A stretch of 64,000 nucleotides of DNA from Pseudomonas arsenicoxydans (GTDB lineage: Bacteria; Pseudomonadota; Gammaproteobacteria; Pseudomonadales; Pseudomonadaceae). The notes beneath the pieces were generated by a model. The model saw nothing but the letters and a program-made list of their open reading frames with translations, did not search any database and was not told where the DNA came from. The position numbers and the translations under genes were made by a program. This document shows positions 34,858-42,980 of the stretch, piece by piece. Where the stretch lies: contig NZ_RCZE01000007.1 in assembly GCF_006438915.1 (NCBI RefSeq), positions 248,001 through 312,000 of the forward strand, given 5' to 3'. Within the stretch, counting starts at the first letter, position 1. Every line of letters starts with the position of its first letter.

Positions 34858-35415
34858 TTACATGCCTTTAACAGCAAAGATCCCGTTGGCGTTACGCCAG
34901 TAGCCTTTGTAGTCCATGCCGTAACCGAAGATGTAACGGTCGATGCACGGCAGGCCGACGAAATCGGCTTTCAGGTCCGGGCGAGCCTTGCGGTCGTGGT
35001 CCTTGTCGATCAGCACGGCGGTGTGCACTTTGCGCGCGCCGGCGTGTTTGCAGAAATCGATGATCGCACCCAGGGTGTGACCTTCATCGAGGATGTCGTC
35101 GATGATCAGCACGTCACGGTCGATGAACGACACTTCCGGCTTGGCTTTCCAGAACAGGTCGCCGCCGCTGGTTTCATTGCGATAACGGGTGGCGTGCAGG
35201 TAGGACGCTTCCAGCGGGAAGTTCAGATAGGTCAACAGTTTGCCGGAGAAAATCAGACCGCCGTTCATCACACAGAACACCACCGGATTGCTTTCAGCCA
35301 TCTGGTCGTTGATTTGTGCACCGACGCGGGCGATGGCCGCCTCGACTTCAGCTTCGGTGTACAGGCAGTCAGCCTCTCGCATGATTTGACGGATATGCTC
35401 GAGATCAGCGGACAT
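34858..35415 (-). CDS. hpt: Hypoxanthine-guanine phosphoribosyltransferase
   Basis: 185 residues from the ATG at 35415, with GGAG upstream. The PRPP-binding motif is VLIIDDILDEGHTL and the base-recognition part is DYKGYWRN. It salvages hypoxanthine and guanine with PRPP to IMP and GMP in the cytoplasm. It is divergent from upp, so purine and pyrimidine salvage are next to each other. Confidence 0.93.
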   Translation of the reverse strand: MSADLEHIRQIMREADCLYTEAEVEAAIARVGAQINDQMAESNPVVFCVMNGGLIFSGKLLTYLNFPLEASYLHATRYRNETSGGDLFWKAKPEVSFIDRDVLIIDDILDEGHTLGAIIDFCKHAGARKVHTAVLIDKDHDRKARPDLKADFVGLPCIDRYIFGYGMDYKGYWRNANGIFAVKGM

Positions 35416-35579
35416 GGCGCTCTCCAAGGGGGGTGGCGGACAGGAAAAGCGGGCAAAGGTACGCATCCCGCACGGCCAGATCAAGCGTTTGTGGACTAAC
35501 GTACTGTATGTCTATAGGACAACACCCTCGGATAGATTAATCTAGGCCGGTTTTTTTGCCCGCCGCCGGAGCCTTTCCC

Positions 35580-36218
35580 ATGCCCATCCTCGAGATCCGC
35601 CACCCGCTGATCCGTCATAAACTTGGCCTGATGCGCCGTGCAGACATCAGCACCAAGAATTTCCGTGAGCTCGCTCAGGAAGTCGGTGCCCTGCTGACCT
35701 ATGAAGCCACCAAAGACTTGCCGCTGGAATCCTACGACATCGAAGGCTGGTGCGGCACCGTGTCGGTCGAGAAAATCGCCGGCAAGAAGATTACTGTAGT
35801 ACCGATCCTGCGCGCCGGTATCGGCATGCTCGAAGGCGTGCTGAGCCTGATCCCGGGCGCCAAGGTCAGCGCCGTCGGCGTGGCCCGCAACGAACAAACG
35901 CTGCAAGCCCATACCTACCTGGAAAAACTGGTCCCGGAAATCAACGAGCGCCTGGCGATGATTATCGACCCAATGCTCGCCACCGGCAGTTCCATGGTCG
36001 CCACCATCGACCTGTTGAAAAAGGCCGGTTGCCGTGACATTCGCGCCATGGTCCTGGTAGCAGCGCCGGAAGGCATCGCCGCGGTAGAAAAGGCTCACCC
36101 GGACGTGACCATCTACACCGCGTCCATTGACGAAAAACTCAACGAACACGGTTACATCATCCCGGGCCTGGGCGATGCCGGTGACAAGATCTTCGGCACC
36201 AAGCAGAAGGACGCTTGA
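35580..36218 (+). CDS. upp: Uracil phosphoribosyltransferase
   Basis: 212 residues, standard length. Motifs: VPILRAGIGMLEG, the PRPP loop IIDPMLATGSSM, and the uracil-binding C-terminal YIIPGLGDAGD(K). It converts uracil and PRPP to UMP. The CGGAG site precedes the ATG at 35580. The uracil permease gene starts immediately after it, forming a transport-salvage operon. Confidence 0.96.
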   Translation: MPILEIRHPLIRHKLGLMRRADISTKNFRELAQEVGALLTYEATKDLPLESYDIEGWCGTVSVEKIAGKKITVVPILRAGIGMLEGVLSLIPGAKVSAVGVARNEQTLQAHTYLEKLVPEINERLAMIIDPMLATGSSMVATIDLLKKAGCRDIRAMVLVAAPEGIAAVEKAHPDVTIYTASIDEKLNEHGYIIPGLGDAGDKIFGTKQKDA

Positions 36219-36220
36219 GC

Positions 36221-37495
36221 ATGCAGCAAGAGTTCAACGATCCGCTCTGGCGCACGGTGCTGTCGGGTGCACAGATGCTGTTCGTGGCCTTCGGCGCCCT
36301 GGTGTTGATGCCGCTGATTACCGGCCTCGACCCGAACGTGGCGCTATTCACCGCGGGTCTGGGGACGATTCTGTTTCAGATCGTCACCGGGCGTCAGGTG
36401 CCGGTGTTCCTGGCGTCAAGCTTTGCCTTCATCACCCCGATCATTCTCGCCAAGGGCCAGTTCGGCCTCGCCGCGACCATGGGCGGCGTGATGGCGGCCG
36501 GTTTCGTCTACACCTTCCTCGGCCTGGCCGTGAAGATCAAAGGCACCGGGTTCATCGACCGCCTATTGCCACCGGTGGTGATTGGTCCGGTGATCATCTC
36601 CATCGGCCTGGCCATGGCGCCAATTGCCGCCAACATGGCGATGGGCAAGGCCGGCGACGGTACTGAACTGATTCATTACCAGACGGCGATGCTGATCTCG
36701 ATGCCGGCGCTGCTGACTACCCTGATCGTCGCTGTGTTCGGCAAAGGCATTTTCCGCCTGGTGCCGATCATTTCCGGCGTGCTGGTCGGTTTTGCCATGG
36801 CCTTCTATTTCGGTGTCGTGGATACCGCGAAGATTGCCGCTGCCCCTTGGTTTGCCATTCCGCACTTCACCGCGCCGGAGTTCAACTGGCAGGCGATTCT
36901 GTTCATCGTTCCGGTCGCCCTGGCCCCGGCCATCGAGCACATCGGCGGCGTGATTGCCGTGGGCAGCGTGACCGGTCGCGATTACCTGAAGAAGCCCGGC
37001 CTGCACCGCACCCTGCTCGGTGACGGGATTGCCACCACCGCAGCCGGCCTGTTCGGCGGTCCACCCAACACCACCTACGCCGAAGTAACGGGCGCGGTGA
37101 TGCTGACCAAGAACTACAACCCGAAAATCATGACCTGGGCGGCGATTTTCGCCATCAGCCTGGCGTTCATCGGCAAGTTCGGCGCGCTGCTGCAAAGCAT
37201 TCCGGTGCCGGTGATGGGCGGGATTCTCTGCCTGTTGTTCGGTTCGATTGCGGCCGTGGGCATGAACACGCTGATTCGCCACAAGATCGATCTGGGCGAA
37301 GCACGCAATCTGGTGATTGTGTCGGTGACCCTGGTGTTCGGGATTGGCGGTGTGCTGGTCGGTACCGGAACTGGCCCGGACGACTTCGGCCTCAAAGGCA
37401 TCGCGCTGTGCGCGGTGACGGCAATTGCGTTGAACCTGTTGCTGCCGGGGAATGACAGCTGGAAGCACAAGAAGGCGGATGAACCACTGTTGTAA
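36221..37495 (+). CDS. uraA: Uracil permease (NCS2 family)
   Basis: 424 residues with about 14 hydrophobic segments. NCS2 features are present: the IEHIGGVIAVGSVTGRDY block carrying the substrate-binding Glu, and GGPPNTTYAEVTGAV. It imports uracil for Upp by proton symport across the inner membrane. It begins two bases after the upp stop (ATG at 36221, with AAGGA in the end of upp). Confidence 0.95.
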   Translation: MQQEFNDPLWRTVLSGAQMLFVAFGALVLMPLITGLDPNVALFTAGLGTILFQIVTGRQVPVFLASSFAFITPIILAKGQFGLAATMGGVMAAGFVYTFLGLAVKIKGTGFIDRLLPPVVIGPVIISIGLAMAPIAANMAMGKAGDGTELIHYQTAMLISMPALLTTLIVAVFGKGIFRLVPIISGVLVGFAMAFYFGVVDTAKIAAAPWFAIPHFTAPEFNWQAILFIVPVALAPAIEHIGGVIAVGSVTGRDYLKKPGLHRTLLGDGIATTAAGLFGGPPNTTYAEVTGAVMLTKNYNPKIMTWAAIFAISLAFIGKFGALLQSIPVPVMGGILCLLFGSIAAVGMNTLIRHKIDLGEARNLVIVSVTLVFGIGGVLVGTGTGPDDFGLKGIALCAVTAIALNLLLPGNDSWKHKKADEPLL

Positions 37496-37505
37496 CAGGT
37501 GATCC

Positions 37506-37621
37506 CCTGTGGCGAGGGAGCTTGCTCCCGCTTGAGTGCGCAGCACTCACAAAATCTTCGTCGACTGCGAGAATTTGGGGCCGCTTCGCGACCCAGCGGG
37601 AGCAAGCTCCCTCGCCACAGG
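37506..37621. repeat. Paired inverted repeat (CTGTGGCGAGGGAGCTTGCT type)
   Basis: CCTGTGGCGAGGGAGCTTGC and its inverse flank an 60-70 base spacer between convergent uraA and hemH. It is a second variant of the repeat family seen at 19983. Confidence 0.9.
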
Positions 37622-37629
37622 TTGTATCC

Positions 37630-38655
37630 CTACAACGCCAACGGCGCTCTTTCACACAGTGCACTCAACGCCCGCGCCCACTGCGGGTCATCGTTCAGGC
37701 ACGGCACCAGTACCAACTCCTCCCCTCCCGCTTCGCGGAATTGTTCGAGCCCGCGATCACCGATCTCTTCCAGCGTCTCGATGCAATCAGCCACGAACGC
37801 CGGGCACATCACCAGAATCTTCTTCACGCCGCTCTTGGCCAGTTCATCGAGGCGCGCTTCAGTGTAGGGTTCGATCCACTTGGCCCGCCCCAGACGCGAC
37901 TGAAACGACACCGACCATTTGCCGTCCGGCAAGCCCATGCGCTTGGCAAACTCCGACGCCGTGCGCAGGCATTGCGCGCGATAGCAGGTGGCTAATACCG
38001 CGGGCGTTGCGTTCTTGCAGCAATCCTCATTCTTGAAGCAATGCTTGCCCGTCGGATCGAGCTTGGTCAGGTGCCGCTCCGGCAAACCGTGGAAGCTCAG
38101 CAACAAGTGATCGTAATCCTGCTCCAGATAGGGTTTGGCCGAGGCAACCAATGCATCGAGGTATTCCGGCTGATCGTAAAACGGCTGGAGAATCGACAGC
38201 TGGATATCGAGTCCTTTCGCGCGCAGCACGCGCTTGGCTTCTTCGATCACCGTCGTGGTAGTGCTGTCGGCGAACTGTGGATAAAGCGGCGCCAGGGTGA
38301 TTCTTTTGTGGCCCTGAGCGGCCAGTTGCAGCAGTTTCGTTTCAATCGACGGCTCGCCGTAACGCATCGCCAACTCGACCGGGCCGTGGGTCCACTGCGT
38401 CGTCATCGCCTGTTGCAGGCGCCGACTGAGCACCACCAGGGGCGAGCCCTCCTCCCACCAGATCGACTCGTAGGCGTGGGCTGACTGCTCCGGGCGTTTG
38501 ATCAGGATCAGCGACACCAGCAAGCGTCGCACCGGCCATGGCAGGTCGATCACATACGGGTCCATCAGAAATTGATTGAGGTAGCTGCGCACATCCGCCA
38601 CCGAGGTGGAGGCCGGTGAACCCAGATTAACCAGAAGCAATGCGTGATCGGTCAT
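37630..38655 (-). CDS. hemH: Ferrochelatase with Cys-rich insertion
   Basis: 341 residues from the ATG at 38655. It inserts iron into protoporphyrin IX, the last step of heme synthesis. The catalytic His189 is in SFHGLPERH and the C-terminal MCPAFVADCIETLEEIG is typical. Compared with E. coli HemH there is an extra segment with Cys206, Cys212, Cys213, Cys224 and Cys229, which might hold an iron-sulfur cluster. It is 14 bases downstream of the epimerase gene, so the two share a transcript reading away from the photolyase cluster. Confidence 0.93.
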   Translation of the reverse strand: MTDHALLLVNLGSPASTSVADVRSYLNQFLMDPYVIDLPWPVRRLLVSLILIKRPEQSAHAYESIWWEEGSPLVVLSRRLQQAMTTQWTHGPVELAMRYGEPSIETKLLQLAAQGHKRITLAPLYPQFADSTTTTVIEEAKRVLRAKGLDIQLSILQPFYDQPEYLDALVASAKPYLEQDYDHLLLSFHGLPERHLTKLDPTGKHCFKNEDCCKNATPAVLATCYRAQCLRTASEFAKRMGLPDGKWSVSFQSRLGRAKWIEPYTEARLDELAKSGVKKILVMCPAFVADCIETLEEIGDRGLEQFREAGGEELVLVPCLNDDPQWARALSALCERAPLAL

Positions 38656-38668
38656 GCAACGTCCTATT

Positions 38669-39571
38669 TCAAAGGCGGCTGGACAGATCGTCCAGGGCCG
38701 CGCGCAAATCGGTGAACTGGAAAGTGAAACCCGCGTCCAGCGCGCGTACCGGCAGGGCCTTCTGGCCGCCCAGTAACAACAACGACAACTCGCCAAGCCC
38801 CACTTTCAACGCCAGGGCCGGCATCGGCATGAACGCCGGGCGGTGCAGCACACTGCCCAGCGTCTTGGCAAATTCGCGATTGCGCACCGGTTTGGGCGCG
38901 CAGGCATTATAGGGACCGCTGGCGTCTTTCTGATGCAGAAGAAAATCAATCAGGGCGATTTGATCGTTGATATGGATCCATGGCATCCACTGCCGACCAC
39001 TGCCGATCGGCCCGCCCAGCCCCAGTTTGAACGGCAGCAACAGCCGCGACAAAAAGCCGCCCTCGGCCGACAACACCAACCCGGTACGAATCAGCACGAC
39101 GCGAAGTCCCAAGGCTTCGGCACGCAGGGCGGTTTCCTCCCAGGCGACGCACAACTGGCTGGCAAAATCGTCTATGACCGGAGGCGAAGCCTCGGTCAGT
39201 TCTCGCTCCCCGCCATCGCCATACCAGCCCACCGCCGAACCGGACACCAACAGCGAAGGTTTTTGCTCGCGCTTTTCGAGCCACGCCAGCAGCGTTTCAG
39301 TCAGGGTGATACGGCTGCTCCAGAGCAACGCCTTGCGCTTGTGCGTCCAGGGTCGATCGGCAATCGGTGCGCCCGCCAGGTTGATAATCGCATCAAGCGG
39401 TGCCTGGTCGAGGTCCTCCAGCCGGGCAATTGCCCTCACTTGAGTGCCGCAGATTTTTGCAACTTTTTCAGGCTCGCGACTCCAGACCGTCAGGCCATGG
39501 CCCTGACTCAACCAGTGTCTGCAGAGCTGACGTCCTATCAAACCAGTACCGCCGGTCAGCAATATGTGCAT
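38669..39571 (-). CDS. TIGR01777 family NAD(P)-dependent epimerase (YfcH-like)
   Basis: 300 residues. The N-terminal Rossmann motif is LLTGGTGLIG, NLAGAPIADRPWT is the family block, and a C-terminal DUF1731-type segment (PALALKVGLGELSLLLLGGQ) follows. Related proteins are cell-division or nucleotide-sugar epimerase-like with no defined substrate. It is the first gene of the unit with hemH; its promoter must lie in the 39572-39767 gap that contains LitR-type operator repeats. Confidence 0.85.
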   Translation of the reverse strand: MHILLTGGTGLIGRQLCRHWLSQGHGLTVWSREPEKVAKICGTQVRAIARLEDLDQAPLDAIINLAGAPIADRPWTHKRKALLWSSRITLTETLLAWLEKREQKPSLLVSGSAVGWYGDGGERELTEASPPVIDDFASQLCVAWEETALRAEALGLRVVLIRTGLVLSAEGGFLSRLLLPFKLGLGGPIGSGRQWMPWIHINDQIALIDFLLHQKDASGPYNACAPKPVRNREFAKTLGSVLHRPAFMPMPALALKVGLGELSLLLLGGQKALPVRALDAGFTFQFTDLRAALDDLSSRL

Positions 39572-39696
39572 GACTTCTTCCTCGCGTGGCGTTTAACCCT
39601 GATCACTAGTCTATTTTTATAAGCAGGGATCTTTGGTATCGGGCAGGCTCTGTGTTTAACCATAGGCCAAGCTGTCAGATCGAGAACGCTAAAAGT

Positions 39697-39747
39697 TATA
39701 CCAAAAAACAATATTGTACAGGTTTGAACCACGGCGTAGTCTGTACA
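39697..39747 (+). promoter_or_regulatory. LitR/PplR-type operator (imperfect) between epimerase and FAD oxidoreductase genes
   Basis: TATACC (39697-39702), 12 bases, then TGTACA (39715-39720) fits the TRTACA-N12-TGTAYA direct repeat with one mismatch; a further TGTACA is at 39742-39747. The site lies 21 to 71 bases upstream of the oxidoreductase start and could act on both divergent transcripts. Confidence 0.7.
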
Positions 39748-39767
39748 GAAAGGTAAACGAGGCCCCT

Positions 39768-40754
39768 ATGACTGTACCTATCGCAATCATCGGCACCGGC
39801 ATCGCCGGGCTCTCAGCCGCGCAAGCCCTGACAGATACAGGGCATGTCGTGCAACTTTTCGATAAAAGCCGCGGCAGTGGCGGACGCATGTCGAGCAAGC
39901 GCAGTGATGCAGGTGCTCTGGACATGGGGGCGCAATATTTCACTGCCCGCGACCGGCGCTTCGTCACCGAGGTCCAGCGTTGGCAAGCCAACGGCTGGGT
40001 CGCCGAATGGACGCCGCAGCTCTACACCTACCACGGCGGTCAGCTCAACCTGTCGCCGGACGAACAGACGCGCTGGGTCGGCACGCCACGCATGAGCGCC
40101 ATCACCCGTGGCCTGCTCGGTGACCTGGAAGTGCAGTTCGCCTGCCGGATCACCGAGGTCTATCGCGGTGAAGAACACTGGCATCTGCAGGACGCCGAAG
40201 GTTTCACTCACGGTCCGTTCAGTCATGTGGTAATCGCCACGCCAGCGCCTCAAGCCACCGCATTGCTGGCCGCTGCCTCGAAGCTGGCAGGGGCCGCTGC
40301 CGGGGTAAAAATGGACCCGACCTGGGCCGTAGCCCTGGCATTCGAAACGCCGCTGGATACGCCCATGGAAGGTTGTTTCGTACAAGACAGTCCACTCGAC
40401 TGGCTGGCCCGCAACCGCAGCAAACCAGGTCGCGACAACACCATGGATACGTGGGTGCTGCACGCGACCAGCGCCTGGAGCCGGCAACATATCGACCTGT
40501 CCAAGGAAGCGGTGATCGAGCAACTGCATGGCGCATTCGCCGAATTGCTGCACGATTCCATGCCCGCCCCGAGCTTCAGCCTCGCCCATCGCTGGCTCTA
40601 TGCCCGCCCCGCCAGCAGCCATGAATGGGGCGCGCTCGCCGACGCCGACCTGGGCCTGTATGTGTGCGGCGACTGGTGCTTGTCCGGGCGTGTCGAAGGC
40701 GCCTGGCTGAGCGGTCAGGAAGCTGCTCGCCGATTGCATGAACATTTGCAGTGA
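39768..40754 (+). CDS. FAD-dependent oxidoreductase (renalase-like)
   Basis: 328 residues. The FAD-binding motif is AIIGTGIAGLSAAQAL (about 6-21), followed by FDKSRGSGGRMSS; the C-terminal GDWCLSGRVEGAWLSG closes the FAD site. It is cytoplasmic and belongs to the renalase-like group whose members oxidise reduced-nicotinamide isomers or related substrates, though the substrate here is unknown. It opens the operator-controlled cluster; ACGAGG precedes the ATG. Its stop overlaps the next gene (GTGA). Confidence 0.85.
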   Translation: MTVPIAIIGTGIAGLSAAQALTDTGHVVQLFDKSRGSGGRMSSKRSDAGALDMGAQYFTARDRRFVTEVQRWQANGWVAEWTPQLYTYHGGQLNLSPDEQTRWVGTPRMSAITRGLLGDLEVQFACRITEVYRGEEHWHLQDAEGFTHGPFSHVVIATPAPQATALLAAASKLAGAAAGVKMDPTWAVALAFETPLDTPMEGCFVQDSPLDWLARNRSKPGRDNTMDTWVLHATSAWSRQHIDLSKEAVIEQLHGAFAELLHDSMPAPSFSLAHRWLYARPASSHEWGALADADLGLYVCGDWCLSGRVEGAWLSGQEAARRLHEHLQ

Positions 40755-40966
40755 ACCGCATCAATCCGAGTAAATTGCTGCTGTCGAAGTGGACAGCAGC
40801 CCATCCGCTACACCGCGAAAAACACTTTCTGGTGACCGAGGTATTCCGCGACGAGGAGGGCACGGTGCTGGAAGTTGAGTTACAGGCGGTGCTGACCCAG
40901 CGCAGTGAACGCCTCGATTGGCGAACCCTCAAGAACAGCGACACCTGGCAATCGGGCTGGAAGTAG
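40751..40966 (+). CDS. TIGR02450 family Trp-rich small protein
   Basis: 71 residues starting at a GTG that overlaps the previous stop. It matches the TIGR02450 pattern: INPSKLLLSKWTAAHP, KHFLVTEV and a C-terminal W-rich part (LDWRTLKNSDTWQSGWK). Small conserved protein of unknown role that commonly accompanies photolyase gene clusters. Confidence 0.82.
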   Translation: MNRINPSKLLLSKWTAAHPLHREKHFLVTEVFRDEEGTVLEVELQAVLTQRSERLDWRTLKNSDTWQSGWK

Positions 40967-40979
40967 ATCCACAAAAACT

Positions 40980-41003
40980 TATACAAACAATTTGACTTGT
41001 ACA
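40980..41003 (+). promoter_or_regulatory. LitR/PplR-type operator 1 upstream of ybgA
   Basis: TATACA (40980-40985), exactly 12 bases, TGTACA (40998-41003). It overlaps the -35 hexamer of the ybgA promoter. Confidence 0.82.
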
Positions 41004-41019
41004 CCTTTGAATCTATGAT
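40992..41019 (+). promoter_or_regulatory. Sigma70-type promoter of ybgA-litR-phr unit
   Basis: TTGACT (40992-40997), 16-base spacer, TATGAT (41014-41019). Operator repeats overlap the -35 and the expected start site, as expected for repression by occlusion. Confidence 0.75.
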
Positions 41020-41030
41020 GAAGACTATGT

Positions 41031-41054
41031 TGTACAGAGACCAGATTCTGTACA
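41031..41054 (+). promoter_or_regulatory. LitR/PplR-type operator 2 upstream of ybgA
   Basis: TGTACA (41031-41036), exactly 12 bases, TGTACA (41049-41054), 22 bases before the ybgA ATG and just downstream of the -10. Confidence 0.82.
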
Positions 41055-41076
41055 AGTTTAGATTCGAGGTGCTTCG

Positions 41077-42039
41077 ATGCGCAACCAGCCAGCGACCCGA
41101 CCGAAAATCGCTATCAGCGCCTGCCTGATGGGCGCCGAGGTTCGCTATAACGGCGGGCACAAGGAATCACGCCTGTGCAGTCGCACCCTCTCTGACCACT
41201 TCGATTTTGTCCCGGTATGCCCGGAAGTTGCCATCGGCCTCGGCATTCCCCGAGAGCCAATCCGCTTGGTGGGCGACCCGCAACATCCGCAAGCAGTCGG
41301 CAGTGTTCACGCCGAGCTTAATGTCACCCGGCAGCTCACCGAGTACGGGCAGACAATGGCGGGTCAGTTGAGCGACATTTGCGGCTACATCTTTATGCAA
41401 AAGTCCCCTTCCTGTGGCCTGGAACGAGTGAAGGTTTACCTGGCCAACGGCGTACCGGCAGAAGGCGGCGGACGAGGCCTCTATGCCCAGGCGTTCTGTG
41501 CGCTGCACCCTGACCTGCCCGTAGAAGAAGACGGCCGACTCAACGACCCGGTGCTGCGGGAAAACTTCCTCACGCGCGTGTTTGCCTACAGTGCCTGGCA
41601 GCAATTGCTGCAAAAAGGCCTGACCCGCCGCGACCTTACCGAATTCCACTCGCGCTACAAATATCTGCTGATGGCGCACAACCCGGTGCAATACAAAGCC
41701 CTGGGCAGTTTGCTGGGCAATATGGGCCAGACCGATCCCAATGAACTCGGCCCGCGATATTTCAGCGAACTGATGGCGGCCTTGAAAAAATGCGCCACAC
41801 GGCGCACCCATACCAACGTCCTGCAACACATCAGCGGCTACCTCAAGCAAGTCATCAGTCCTGAAGACAAACAGGAAATGCAACATGTCATCGGCCAGTA
41901 CCGCCAAGGCATCGTGCCGCTGGTGGTGCCATTGACCCTGCTCAAGCACTACTTCCGTCAGCACCCGGATCCCTACATTGCGCAACAGGTTTACCTGCAA
42001 CCGCACCCGGAAAACCTCAGTCTGCGAAACGCGATCTAA
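41077..42039 (+). CDS. ybgA: YbgA family protein (DUF523 + DUF1722)
   Basis: 320 residues in two domains. DUF523 (about 8-165) carries conserved Cys16 (SACLMG), Cys34, Cys48 (CPE) and Cys113 (KSPSCG), consistent with a metal or iron-sulfur site. DUF1722 (about 180-305) is helical (LTEFHSRYKYLLMAHNP). In many bacteria ybgA precedes the photolyase gene, suggesting a role linked to light damage or thiouridine-type chemistry (TudS-like DUF523), but this is unproven. GAGGT lies upstream. The last A of its stop is the first base of the next ATG. Confidence 0.88.
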   Translation: MRNQPATRPKIAISACLMGAEVRYNGGHKESRLCSRTLSDHFDFVPVCPEVAIGLGIPREPIRLVGDPQHPQAVGSVHAELNVTRQLTEYGQTMAGQLSDICGYIFMQKSPSCGLERVKVYLANGVPAEGGGRGLYAQAFCALHPDLPVEEDGRLNDPVLRENFLTRVFAYSAWQQLLQKGLTRRDLTEFHSRYKYLLMAHNPVQYKALGSLLGNMGQTDPNELGPRYFSELMAALKKCATRRTHTNVLQHISGYLKQVISPEDKQEMQHVIGQYRQGIVPLVVPLTLLKHYFRQHPDPYIAQQVYLQPHPENLSLRNAI

Positions 42040-42980
42040 TGAAAACCCAACTCGACACCAGCGCCAGCGAAGACCTCGGCGACGACTTTAAAAAGGCGCT
42101 GGACGACGGCTGGTTACCGATCCGCGAGGTGGCGCGCCAGACCGGTGTCAACGCCGTGACACTGCGCGCCTGGGAACGGCGCTATGGCCTGGTCGTGCCA
42201 CATCGCACACCCAAGGGCCATCGGCTGTTCTCTGCCGAACACGTTCAACGCATCCTGACGATCCTCACGTGGCTCAACCGCGGTGTGGCCGTCAGCCAGG
42301 TCAAGCAGTTGCTGGACACGCCGCAAGCGTTTAGCGAACCCGTTGAAAACGATTGGCAGGTGTTGCGCCAGACGCTGCTGCACGCGGTGTCGCACCTGAA
42401 CGAACGCACCCTCGATGACACCGTCAATCAAGCCATGGCGCTGTACCCACCGCGCACCTTATGCGAACTCTTGTTGATGCCGTTGCTGGCCGAACTGGAC
42501 CAACGCTGGCAGGGCCAATTCGGTGCGCAGATGGAGCGGGCGTTCTTTTATTCCTGGTTGCGCAGCAAATTCGGCGCACGCATCTACCATAACAACCGTC
42601 AGCTGCGCGCCGCGCCCCTGCTGCTGATCAATCACTCGGATGTGCCACTGGAACCTCATTTGTGGCTCACCGCGTGGTTGATCAGCAGCGCCGATTGTCC
42701 GGTGGAGGTGTTCGACTGGCCTTTACCCGCCGGCGAGCTCGCGATGGCGGTCGATCACCTGCAAGCCCGCGGCGTACTGCTGTATTCCAGCAAAGCCATA
42801 AATCTTTCGCAGCTGCCGAAACTACTGAATGGAGTCAGTTGCCCAAAAATGATTGCCGGACCAACGGTATGCATCCACCACGCCGAGTTGTCCGTAAGAA
42901 CGACTGAGATCGCTGATTTGTCCTTCGCCGAAGACCCGTTATCGGCGCATCAGGACCTGGTTCAGCGTGGGCTAATTTAA
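42039..42980 (+). CDS. MerR-family light-response regulator (class II LitR/CarH-like)
   Basis: 313 residues. A MerR helix-turn-helix is at about 25-95 (LPIREVARQTGVNAVTLRAW, RRYGLVVPHRTPKGHR). The C-terminal half has the helical-bundle plus Rossmann layout of CarH/LitR cobalamin domains, but the axial His motif (G-E-R-H-x-x-G in CarH) is not conserved (DVPLEPHLWLTAW here) and the bundle Glu-His is Glu-Arg. This is the pattern of class II LitR (PplR of P. putida), which needs a partner photosensor. It likely represses the TRTACA-N12-TGTACA promoters around it. It overlaps both neighbours by one base. Confidence 0.85.
   Translation: MKTQLDTSASEDLGDDFKKALDDGWLPIREVARQTGVNAVTLRAWERRYGLVVPHRTPKGHRLFSAEHVQRILTILTWLNRGVAVSQVKQLLDTPQAFSEPVENDWQVLRQTLLHAVSHLNERTLDDTVNQAMALYPPRTLCELLLMPLLAELDQRWQGQFGAQMERAFFYSWLRSKFGARIYHNNRQLRAAPLLLINHSDVPLEPHLWLTAWLISSADCPVEVFDWPLPAGELAMAVDHLQARGVLLYSSKAINLSQLPKLLNGVSCPKMIAGPTVCIHHAELSVRTTEIADLSFAEDPLSAHQDLVQRGLI

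Noticed and set aside
39742..39768. Considered a canonical N12 operator using TGTACA at 39742
   Set aside because: Its distance from the previous TGTACA is 21 bases, not 12, so I list it only as an extra half-site.
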